The position numbers and the translations under genes are program-made. A stretch of 21,651 nt of DNA. Origin: Methanoregulaceae archaeon (GTDB lineage Archaea; Halobacteriota; Methanomicrobia; Methanomicrobiales; Methanospirillaceae). Position 1 is the first letter of the stretch. Every line of letters begins with the position of its first letter. This document shows, piece after piece, positions 1 through 6,337 of the stretch. A model generated the notes under the pieces. The model searched no databases. It saw only the letters and a list, made by a program, of their open reading frames with translations, and was not told where the DNA came from. The stretch is from contig JALOPT010000004.1 of NCBI GenBank assembly GCA_025453715.1, forward strand, positions 1 to 21,651. The letters are read 5' to 3'.

Positions 1-84
1 ATCAAGGGCAAACAGATCATTATCGCCGCAGGGGAAGGGGCAAAGGCGGCACTGGAAGCCTATGAATACCTGGTACAGCTGTAA
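1..84 (+). CDS. C-terminal end of probable thioredoxin reductase (partial)
   Basis: The first 28 codons of the window form an open frame ending in TAA. They encode the last 27 residues of a protein whose 5' part lies outside the window. The stretch IIIAAGEGAKAALEAYEYL matches the C-terminal helix region of thioredoxin-disulfide reductases, where a glycine-alanine turn contacts FAD and is followed by the helix ending in AYEYL. This pyridine nucleotide-disulfide oxidoreductase reduces thioredoxin in the cytosol. A thioredoxin gene lies far downstream in this window (17911-18324), but nothing shows that the two are partners. The call rests on a short motif only. Another member of the same FAD oxidoreductase family would be the main alternative. 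Confidence 0.65.
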   Translation: MKGKQIIIAAGEGAKAALEAYEYLVQL

Positions 85-130
85 ACCAGACAAGTGAATC
101 CATAGTTTGGAAAAAACAGATTATATTAAA

Positions 131-140
131 CTATTTTTTC
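131..140 (+). terminator. T-run downstream of the partial reductase
   Basis: Six consecutive T (134-139) lie about 50 bases after the stop codon at 84, in an AT-rich stretch. Archaeal transcription commonly ends at such oligo-T tracts without a required hairpin. The rest of the 84-247 gap shows no gene; it lies between convergent genes. Confidence 0.35.
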
Positions 141-215
141 TGATTAACGTTCATTGTTACAAGTCCGGATAACCCATTTATTACCCTCAATATCACAATA
201 GCATATATCTGTCCT

Positions 216-230
216 GGAATAGACGATTCC
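216..230 (-). terminator. Small stem-loop after the methyltransferase stop
   Basis: GGAAT (216-220) and ATTCC (226-230) can pair across a 5-base loop. The hairpin sits about 18 bases past the minus-strand stop at 248. It is short and has no T-run after it, so it may be only an mRNA 3'-end structure or chance. Confidence 0.25.
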
Positions 231-247
231 ATTGGGAAACCTGGCAC

Positions 248-1573
248 CTAATATTGAGATGAAGACTGTCCTTCATCATCTTTCCTGAATAACACGATCC
301 TGTTCGTATTCGTCCCGGAATTATTATTTCCAATACCCCAGATGTTTGAAGTTTTCGTGAATTCCTGCTGGTTTACAAGGATACACTCGCACCGGAACCC
401 GGCAGTAATTCCCGCGGGGATAACATGTTCGTCGAGGTGGAGTGTCCCCTTCTTCACTTCCCCGACTTCAAAAGCGACCCACCCCCCGGGCCGGGTAATC
501 CGGAATAACTCCTGGAACACCCTGGAGATCATGGAGACCCACACATCAAGGGAATGTGTCATCGTGATCTTTTTCCCGATAGCGATATCGTCGATTTCAT
601 TAAACCAGCACCTGAGCCAGTTATCTTTCGAGTACTGGACAATATTGAGAAACGGGGGTGATGTGACCGTCAGCTGAACGGAATTATCACGGATTTCCGG
701 TGTCGATGCGGCATCACCGGTAAGGAACAAGCCGGAACTCCCGGCCTTATGGAGCTTCTCGCGTTTGTTCACTGTGAGGTTCCGTGTAAGGGTCCTGGTT
801 TTTTTCATGATGATTTCGTGGGTATCGCGGTACGGTGGTACCTGCTGCCGCTTGATGTTGATCTTTTCCTGGGCACCCGGAGATACCGCCTGGTTCGGAG
901 GCAGCGTGTAGACCGAAAAGAAACCACTTGAATGCCCGGTGAGCCGGTTAGTTGCCACCATCCTGATCCATGCGTTTACATCATCTTCATCATCCTCTCC
1001 CTGTTTCTGGTTGACTGAGAGAAACTCACGCATTGCGAGGATCTCTTTCTCGGTCGACGGGTGGTAAAACATCGAAAGGTCGATTGGTGGTGACTGGTCA
1101 TAATCCCGGGGGACTATTGAAAGACGGTCACGGACCGCTTCACCGGAGGGAACGAAAAACCGCGGTTTTGTCAGGATCTTCGTGAGCGGGTTAATATCGT
1201 TTTGCACCACCCGGCGGCCGAGCAGTCCCGCTTCAATAATGGTTGTCCCCCGCCCGCCAAAGGGGTCATAGACGAGATCTCCTTCCTCCGTAAACCGTTC
1301 AATAAAAAAGGCAGCAAGCTGCGGTTTGAAACAGGCACGGTAGGATATTTCATGGATGGATGAGGCCTTCCTTTGAGCCGAAGTCCAGAGCTCAGCCGAA
1401 TACCGCCTTACCGTCAGTTTCCCAACCTGCACCTCATCAGGGATTACATCTCCGGGCAGGAAGTCCGAAGTCCCGATCAGAGGACCAGCAGCTCCTGATC
1501 TGCTAATCCCCCGGTGGCCTGCTACCGTTCCCTGGGAGGGTTTGATTTGCTCACCTTTTAATTGACGGGGCAT
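248..1573 (-). CDS. Solitary DNA methyltransferase, predicted N4-cytosine type
   Basis: A 441-residue SAM-dependent DNA methyltransferase. Residues 103-111 read DPFGGRGTT, the SAM-binding motif I, preceded at about 82-98 by a motif X-like segment (KPQLAAFFIERF). The catalytic motif IV is TSPPF at 304-308. In this superfamily S-P-P-Y/F usually marks N4-cytosine transfer, while D/N-P-P-Y marks N6-adenine. About 190 residues separate motifs I and IV, enough to hold the target-recognition region. The order X-I-(insert)-IV is therefore alpha-like, although the motif I spelling is the one typical of beta enzymes. The C-terminal segment TNTNRIVLFRK also recurs in such enzymes. Residues 193-199 form an acidic patch (EDDEDDV). 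No restriction endonuclease gene is adjacent, so it looks like an orphan enzyme. The target sequence cannot be read from the protein. The ATG at 1573 is the first in frame and has no strong Shine-Dalgarno. Confidence 0.85.
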   Translation of the reverse strand: MPRQLKGEQIKPSQGTVAGHRGISRSGAAGPLIGTSDFLPGDVIPDEVQVGKLTVRRYSAELWTSAQRKASSIHEISYRACFKPQLAAFFIERFTEEGDLVYDPFGGRGTTIIEAGLLGRRVVQNDINPLTKILTKPRFFVPSGEAVRDRLSIVPRDYDQSPPIDLSMFYHPSTEKEILAMREFLSVNQKQGEDDEDDVNAWIRMVATNRLTGHSSGFFSVYTLPPNQAVSPGAQEKINIKRQQVPPYRDTHEIIMKKTRTLTRNLTVNKREKLHKAGSSGLFLTGDAASTPEIRDNSVQLTVTSPPFLNIVQYSKDNWLRCWFNEIDDIAIGKKITMTHSLDVWVSMISRVFQELFRITRPGGWVAFEVGEVKKGTLHLDEHVIPAGITAGFRCECILVNQQEFTKTSNIWGIGNNNSGTNTNRIVLFRKDDEGQSSSQY

Positions 1574-1639
1574 TCTTCATTGTGTATTAGTCAGCACGGT
1601 CAAAATATTCTCTGTTATGTGTCCTGAGCCGGAGAGGAG

Positions 1640-1670
1640 TATGATCATCCATTAATCCTCCCGGATCATA
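1640..1670. promoter_or_regulatory. GATCAT inverted repeat in divergent intergenic region
   Basis: TATGATC (1640-1646) and GATCATA (1664-1670) form a 7-bp inverted repeat with a 17-base spacer, and the left arm lies partly in the palindrome ATGATCAT (1641-1648). It sits just upstream of the polyprenol kinase start (1682) and between two divergent genes. It could be an operator; no regulator is identified. Confidence 0.25.
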
Positions 1671-1681
1671 AAAAATTAGGA

Positions 1682-2239
1682 ATGCATGAAGTGCTCAGGA
1701 AGGTTGTCCACCTCCTCATCGGGCTCAGCATCGCGATAGCCATCCCGTTGGTTGACATGCAACTGGTACTGATGGCATTTGTACTCGCCATTTTTGCCGG
1801 GTTTATCCTTTCTGATGCGATATCAAAGGGATATAAACTGCCCCTGATATCCCGTGTGGTACTGCTGCTCGAAAGAGAGGACGTACTGCCAGGGAAAGGG
1901 ACACTGTATTTCGCTATCGGTGTCTTTTTCGTCCTCGTCTTTTTCCCCCTGCAGGTCGTTATCCCGGCAATCATCTGCCTTGCAGTCCTCGACGGTGTTG
2001 CTACCCTTGTCGGGATCCACTACGGGCATCACAGGATATGGAAATCCAAATCCCTCGAAGGTACACTTGCCGGGATTGGTACTACCATAGTCGCATTGCT
2101 TGTGCTCACACCTCTTTCAATCCCGATGGCTGCCGCTGCTGCAATCACGGCAGGTGTTGTTGAGCTCCTCTCGCCGGTTGACGATAACCTCACAATCCCG
2201 TTGAGTGTGTGCATCGTCCTGTCTTTGTTACTACTCTGA
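1682..2239 (+). CDS. Polyprenol/dolichol/phytol kinase-like integral membrane protein
   Basis: A 185-residue, strongly hydrophobic protein with about six predicted membrane segments. It resembles the SEC59/dolichol kinase, phytol kinase and CTP-dependent diacylglycerol kinase superfamily. Recognisable blocks are the N-terminal RKVVHLLIGL (residues 6-15), EDVLPGKGTLYFAIGVF near residue 62, the segment DGVATLVGIHYGHHRIW followed by KSLEGTLAG near 103-128, and VELLSPVDDNLTIPL near 160. In this family these loops bind nucleotide and the polyprenol or diacylglycerol hydroxyl. In archaea such an enzyme could phosphorylate polyprenols or geranylgeraniol for membrane-lipid or glycan-carrier salvage; the exact substrate is inference. 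The ATG at 1682 is chosen because RKVVHL lies at the conserved N-terminus. No good Shine-Dalgarno is visible, only GGA directly before the ATG. It appears to be a single-gene unit converging on the kinase at 2334. Confidence 0.8.
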   Translation: MHEVLRKVVHLLIGLSIAIAIPLVDMQLVLMAFVLAIFAGFILSDAISKGYKLPLISRVVLLLEREDVLPGKGTLYFAIGVFFVLVFFPLQVVIPAIICLAVLDGVATLVGIHYGHHRIWKSKSLEGTLAGIGTTIVALLVLTPLSIPMAAAAAITAGVVELLSPVDDNLTIPLSVCIVLSLLLL

Positions 2240-2282
2240 TAATATCGCGGCGTGAAATTTTTACCAGGGACTGAATTTGCCC

Positions 2283-2317
2283 GGGGATAGTCCTGCTGAA
2301 GGAAGGACTACTACCCC
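2283..2317. terminator. Stem-loop between convergent genes
   Basis: TAGTCCT (2288-2294) pairs with AGGACTA (2304-2310), and after a bulge GGGG (2283-2286) pairs with CCCC (2314-2317). It lies in the 94-base gap between two convergent genes, so it could protect or define either 3' end. There is no T-run on either side. Confidence 0.4.
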
Positions 2318-2333
2318 ATAAACCGTCACTGAT

Positions 2334-3569
2334 TCACGAAGAAAAACGATAGTAATCCGCGGGGACGAGGATTTCAAACCTGGCGCCTTTTCCATACTGA
2401 CCGGTTTCCGAAATTGTTATCCCGGTAATACCGAGGATTTCCCTGGTGAGGAACAGGCCCATTCCTTTTTTCTTTTCAAAAGATCTCTCGAAAATTAATT
2501 CCTTTTTATCTTCCTCGATCCCGGTTCCATTGTCTTCGAAGAACAGCTTCAGCCCATCAGGTGTTTCATCGAAATATAACCTGATTATCGTGGCATTTTT
2601 TCCATGAAGTACGACATTTTCCGCAAGCGAGAAAAAAACTGTTTCCAGGAGCGGGTCAGCAAAAATCTCCAGTCCCTCGACATCGGGTTCCCTTGTCAGG
2701 CATGTCATATCTGCATGTGAAATCCCAAAGAGGAATGTTGTCATGACATCCTGCCATTGCGGGGGCTTGAGTCCAAGGTTCTGGTAATGCCTGGAAAACT
2801 TCAGATTATCAATAATACTCTGGACAATTTGTGATTCTGTCTCTTTATAAGCCTTAATCCTGTCGTCGGTCTCCAGCTGTTTTTCAAGTTCAAGGTACCC
2901 GGATAGACCAAATACGGCATTCTGAATATCATTAAATGTAATGGCATTCAGGAAACTCAGTTTCCTGGTCGCCTTTCTTAATGCATCTTCCGCCATTTTA
3001 CGGCTCGTAATATCACGAATGATGCACAGTACCTCATTATTGTCAATTGCAACGATACGTGCTTCAAAACACCTGAGGCCTTGTGGTACCCTGAGCTCGT
3101 ATTCATATTTCTGCAATTCCCCGGTTATTATTGCTTTTTCAATACTCAGAAGCATGGTTTCGACAAATTTCTCCCCGATACCAGAATCACGGATATTTTT
3201 ACCGACAATCTGGTCAGGGGGTAGCGCAAGAAGTTTCTCATCCCTGGTCCGGAAATTCAGGAAAATACCCTCACGGGACATCGTAATCATAACATCCGGA
3301 ATTGTTTCAAGAATGACTGAATTACGGTGTTCGCTCACCCGCAGTGCCTGCTCCTTCCTGCTGAGTTCAAGATAGTTCTCCCGGAGTTCTCCCTCTTTTG
3401 CTGCAAGATTTTCGTATGCAGCCCTGATTTCTTCGTTCCTTTTTACCAACTCTGCGTGCTGGCGCTGGAGCTCGGGGTAATAACTCTTCCGGATGGAGGA
3501 CTCCCCGAGACCTATTATTCTCATCCGCTGTCGTTCCCAGTCGGGGTTATCTTCAGAGTGCATTTTCAT
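2334..3569 (-). CDS. PAS-domain histidine-kinase-like protein lacking the phospho-acceptor His
   Basis: A cytoplasmic signalling protein of about 411 residues. Order: an N-terminal motif GLGESSIRKSYYPELQ (residues 20-35) that often precedes PAS domains in Methanomicrobiales, a coiled coil (about 35-80), one PAS domain (about 80-192, ending in IIRDITSRK), a dimerisation helix, and a HATPase domain (about 284-411). The ATP-lid motifs are intact: N-box SLAENVVLHG, G1 EDNGTGI and G2 GMGLFL. The H-box reads LNAITFNDIQNAVFGLSGYL. In the usual archaeal form ITRHDI..Q the His is the phospho-acceptor; here that position is Asn 213. The protein may therefore be a non-phosphorylating sensor, or belong to a subfamily that uses another residue. 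The reading frame opens earlier (3647), but ATG 3569 (or 3563) is preferred, because it overlaps the alcohol dehydrogenase end by only 17 (or 11) bases and suggests translational coupling. No response regulator is nearby. Confidence 0.85.
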   Translation of the reverse strand: MKMHSEDNPDWERQRMRIIGLGESSIRKSYYPELQRQHAELVKRNEEIRAAYENLAAKEGELRENYLELSRKEQALRVSEHRNSVILETIPDVMITMSREGIFLNFRTRDEKLLALPPDQIVGKNIRDSGIGEKFVETMLLSIEKAIITGELQKYEYELRVPQGLRCFEARIVAIDNNEVLCIIRDITSRKMAEDALRKATRKLSFLNAITFNDIQNAVFGLSGYLELEKQLETDDRIKAYKETESQIVQSIIDNLKFSRHYQNLGLKPPQWQDVMTTFLFGISHADMTCLTREPDVEGLEIFADPLLETVFFSLAENVVLHGKNATIIRLYFDETPDGLKLFFEDNGTGIEEDKKELIFERSFEKKKGMGLFLTREILGITGITISETGQYGKGARFEILVPADYYRFSS

Positions 3570-4725
3570 AAATCTGTTCAATATCCTTGATTGTCGGTTG
3601 TCTGGGATTTGTGGCCATGCAGGGATCATGGATTGCTTTTTTCGCAAGTTCTGGGATATCTGCTTTCTTAACTCCTATTTCACCCAGCGTTTCAGAAATA
3701 CCCAGGTTTTCCCTCATTGAGGTGAATGCCCTGATAATTTTTACTTTCTTCTCCTGCGGGTTATCTCCGGTGTACTCCACTCCCATTACTGCTCCAATTT
3801 TCTTATAACGTTCTGGGCATGCACAATAATTGTAATCAATCACGTGTTCGAGGAGTAAGGCATTGCACTCTCCGTGGGGAAGGTCAGAGTATCCCCCGAG
3901 GCTGTGTGCCATTGCATGTACAGCCCCGAGACTTGCATTGGAGAATGCAAGACCTGCCAGAAGGCTCGATATCATCGTCTGGTAACGGGATTCGAGGGAT
4001 TGCGGATTATGAAATGCCATGATCAGGTGGGTGTGCATCAGCTTAATTGATTCCAGTGCATGGATATCGGTAACCGGTGAACTGGCATTTGATACAAATG
4101 CTTCTACACTGTGAGTAATTGCGTCCATTCCTGTGTGGGCGGTAAGCGCGGGGGGCAGTGTTGTCAGGGGTACCGGGTCGATAAGTGCAATATCGGGGAC
4201 AATTTTTTTGCTGATTATGGCAATTTTTACCCGGCTGCTGGTATTATTTATGATGGCAAACTGTGATACATCCGCCCCGGTCCCCGCAGTTGTCGGGACA
4301 CAGATTAGTGGGGGGGCAGGAAGCGGGATATTGTCCACCCCCTCGTAATCAAGGATGTTGTTCCCGTTTGAAACGACAATCCCAATCCCTTTTGCACAAT
4401 CTATCGGGCTTCCACCCCCGATCGCAATAATTGCATCACATCCGGATGAGATATACCGTTCCAACCCGTTCATCACTTCATAATCACGGGGATTTGGCGT
4501 AATGTCAGAAAAAACCGAATACCTGATCCCTTCTTTATCCAGGCTCCCGGTTACATCCCTGAACCATCCCGCCTGGATAATGTCCGGCTGGGTGACAACC
4601 AGTACGTTTTCCGCACCAAGATTCCTTGCATATCTGCCGGCAAGAGACCGTGCACCGACTCCAATAACAAATTCAGGGGCAACAAACTTTCTTAATTCGA
4701 AATCCCTGCCAGAATGTCCACTCAA
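3553..4725 (-). CDS. Iron-dependent alcohol dehydrogenase (group III)
   Basis: A 390-residue member of the Fe-ADH family, a full-length match to the usual 380-400. The NAD(P)-binding glycine motif GGGSPID is at 103-109 and PTTAGTGADVSQ at 144-155. The four metal ligands expected in the family are present: Asp201 and His205 (in MDAITHSVEAF), His270 (GAVHAMAHSLGG) and His284 (LPHGECNALLL). It probably interconverts an alcohol and an aldehyde or ketone with NAD(P) in the cytosol; the substrate cannot be told from sequence. In this order, alcohol oxidation can feed hydrogenotrophic methanogenesis, which is a possible role. The start codon is TTG at 4725, chosen because a strong Shine-Dalgarno GGAGGTG (4740-4734) lies eight bases upstream and no better start fits. 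The PAS kinase downstream overlaps its 3' end, so the two are likely co-transcribed. The gap to tfrB upstream (154 bases) contains its own TATA-like box. Confidence 0.93.
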   Translation of the reverse strand: MSGHSGRDFELRKFVAPEFVIGVGARSLAGRYARNLGAENVLVVTQPDIIQAGWFRDVTGSLDKEGIRYSVFSDITPNPRDYEVMNGLERYISSGCDAIIAIGGGSPIDCAKGIGIVVSNGNNILDYEGVDNIPLPAPPLICVPTTAGTGADVSQFAIINNTSSRVKIAIISKKIVPDIALIDPVPLTTLPPALTAHTGMDAITHSVEAFVSNASSPVTDIHALESIKLMHTHLIMAFHNPQSLESRYQTMISSLLAGLAFSNASLGAVHAMAHSLGGYSDLPHGECNALLLEHVIDYNYCACPERYKKIGAVMGVEYTGDNPQEKKVKIIRAFTSMRENLGISETLGEIGVKKADIPELAKKAIHDPCMATNPRQPTIKDIEQIYENAL

Positions 4726-4733
4726 TGTAGCTA

Positions 4734-4740
4734 CACCTCC
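4734..4740 (-). promoter_or_regulatory. Strong Shine-Dalgarno deciding the TTG start of the alcohol dehydrogenase
   Basis: The minus strand reads GGAGGTG, then eight bases, then TTG. It matches the anti-SD well and supports TTG 4725 as the start even though this codon is uncommon. Confidence 0.7.
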
Positions 4741-4778
4741 CGGATGCTGATGTGAAACAATGGCAGGACAATTATTTG

Positions 4779-4787
4779 AATATTTAG
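4779..4787 (-). promoter_or_regulatory. TATA-like box upstream of alcohol dehydrogenase
   Basis: The minus strand reads CTAAATATTC around here, about 58 bases before the TTG start. A start site about 26 bases downstream would leave a leader of about 30 bases, enough to hold the Shine-Dalgarno at 4740-4734. Assigned by eye. Confidence 0.35.
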
Positions 4788-4860
4788 GCCTGGACTAACT
4801 CTCCGGGAAGTCCAATGATCAGGTCGGAACAACCATAATCCGGGAAATCTCTCTCTTGGG

Positions 4861-4879
4861 AATTAAAAGGCAGAAAAAA
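4861..4879 (-). terminator. T-rich terminator of the tfrAB operon
   Basis: Directly after the tfrB stop the minus strand carries TTTTTT (4879-4874) and then TTTT (4868-4865). Double oligo-T tracts are typical archaeal terminators. This argues that the alcohol dehydrogenase is mostly transcribed separately. Confidence 0.5.
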
Positions 4880-6337
4880 TTATGTACCGGATTTTTCCTG
4901 TTCCCTGTAACCCTTGAGGAGCAATGTTGCAAGGTGCCGGACCGGCTTATCGGTGTGGCCTGCAATATGGAACTCGCAGAACGGACAGCAGGTGACAACC
5001 ATTTCAGCCCCGGTTTTCTTAATCTCATCTCCCCGGCGTTGGCCAAGTGCTGCAGCCTCATCCGGGAATCCGGACCTGACCCCCCCGCCTGACCCGCAAC
5101 AGATGGAAGGCATTTCAGTAATGTCCGCCAGGCTCCGAAGAATCGTCCTTGGCTGTTCTGTTACACCCTGCCCCCTGGCAAGATGGCAGGGGTCATGGTA
5201 TGTTACGTTGAGTCCAAGGTGGGCTGGCGAGCCGAAACCCGTTTCGGCGAGGAGTTCAGAAAAGTCAATGACCTTAAACGGGGTCTCGTAGTCATGTTTA
5301 AGCGTCGAACCGCAACCGGCACACATGGTCACCACGGTATCGATACCGAGCGCCGTGAATGCCGCGATATTCCGGGCCTTTAACGTATCGACATATTCTG
5401 TCTGCCCCGTCCGGATCAGCGGGGAGCCACAGCAGATCTGGTCTCTGGGGATAACAACCCGGAAGCCGTTCCTCCTGAGCACCTCTACCGCGTCCAGTGC
5501 AGTCTTCGGGAGGCGCAGGTTATACATGCAACCGACAAAGAACCCGACCGTCTTTTTTACCGGGCCGTAGGGTTCCATGACTTCCGCCGTTAACTCGAGT
5601 AAGGAGGGTTCTGTCCACGTGACACTCCTGCCGGTCTCCCGGATCAGTGCGGCGACCTCTGCATGGCGTGGGAGTGTGTGCCCCTTGAAATGTGCCACTT
5701 CCCTGAGTTTTTCAATGGCTTTTCCGGGTATCTGGATCTCTTTCGGACAGACCTTCCAGCATGCCTGACAGCTCGTGCACCTGAAAAGGCCCCCGTTTAC
5801 CGCTTCAGCAGTCCGGTCCTTCTTGTCCCGGGGGTCGAGGCTAAGACGCATTTCCTGCCTCATCGAAGTTGGCCCTTTGAAGTCGGAAACGGAAAGGGCC
5901 GGGCAGACCGAAACGCAGGCCATGCAGCCGATACAGCTCCGGAGCGGTTTCATGGTCTCTACAATGTCTTTCGCAGGCATTGTAGCGGCTTCAGTCGATA
6001 CGGGGCATATTATCGGCAATTCGTTAATATATGGCAGCAGGTCAACCGCAAGGTCTTTTATCACGGGGATTTCGAGAGGTTCGACAGTGATACCCTCCAG
6101 GGCTTCTTCCATGCAGGCGAGTACCGGTTGCCCGTTCACCCTGACCGCACAGCTCCCGCATTGCCCTGTACCGCAGCAATAACGATAGGTAAGGGTGGGG
6201 TCACAGTCATCGTGGACAGCATGAAGTGCATGGAGTACCCTTGCACCGTCATGCACATTGACGGTATAATTCTCAAAATGCGGTGCCGTATCCTTTTTCG
6301 GATCGAACCGGGAGATACGGAGCGTTAGCTCTTTCAT
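4880..6337 (-). CDS. tfrB: Thiol:fumarate reductase subunit B (iron-sulfur subunit)
   Basis: A 485-residue iron-sulfur protein with the architecture of methanogen TfrB: an SdhB/FrdB-like half joined to a heterodisulfide reductase HdrB-like half. The [2Fe-2S] ligands are Cys54 or 55, Cys60, Cys63 and Cys75 (in CCGTGQCGSC and NGQPVLAC). Two CxxCxxCxxxC clusters follow at Cys135-145 (CIGCMACVSVC) and Cys187-197 (CTSCQACWKVC). The C-terminal half has two CCG-type modules: Cys270, Cys302/303, Cys339/342, then Cys384, Cys413/414 and Cys440/441/444. The subunit takes electrons from CoM-SH plus CoB-SH, forming CoM-S-S-CoB, and passes them to the flavin of TfrA for fumarate reduction. This supplies succinate in the incomplete reductive TCA branch. 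The gene overlaps tfrA by four bases (ATGA), a sign of translational coupling. All cysteines expected for the family are present. Confidence 0.93.
   Translation of the reverse strand: MKELTLRISRFDPKKDTAPHFENYTVNVHDGARVLHALHAVHDDCDPTLTYRYCCGTGQCGSCAVRVNGQPVLACMEEALEGITVEPLEIPVIKDLAVDLLPYINELPIICPVSTEAATMPAKDIVETMKPLRSCIGCMACVSVCPALSVSDFKGPTSMRQEMRLSLDPRDKKDRTAEAVNGGLFRCTSCQACWKVCPKEIQIPGKAIEKLREVAHFKGHTLPRHAEVAALIRETGRSVTWTEPSLLELTAEVMEPYGPVKKTVGFFVGCMYNLRLPKTALDAVEVLRRNGFRVVIPRDQICCGSPLIRTGQTEYVDTLKARNIAAFTALGIDTVVTMCAGCGSTLKHDYETPFKVIDFSELLAETGFGSPAHLGLNVTYHDPCHLARGQGVTEQPRTILRSLADITEMPSICCGSGGGVRSGFPDEAAALGQRRGDEIKKTGAEMVVTCCPFCEFHIAGHTDKPVRHLATLLLKGYREQEKSGT

Noticed and set aside
3570..3647. 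Upstream extension of the PAS kinase
   Set aside because: It would overlap the alcohol dehydrogenase by 95 bases; ATG 3569 or 3563 gives a short overlap and keeps the conserved GLGESS segment.
5663..6328. 221-residue plus-strand frame opposite tfrB
   Set aside because: It is antisense to the cysteine clusters of tfrB and its translation shows no recognisable domain.
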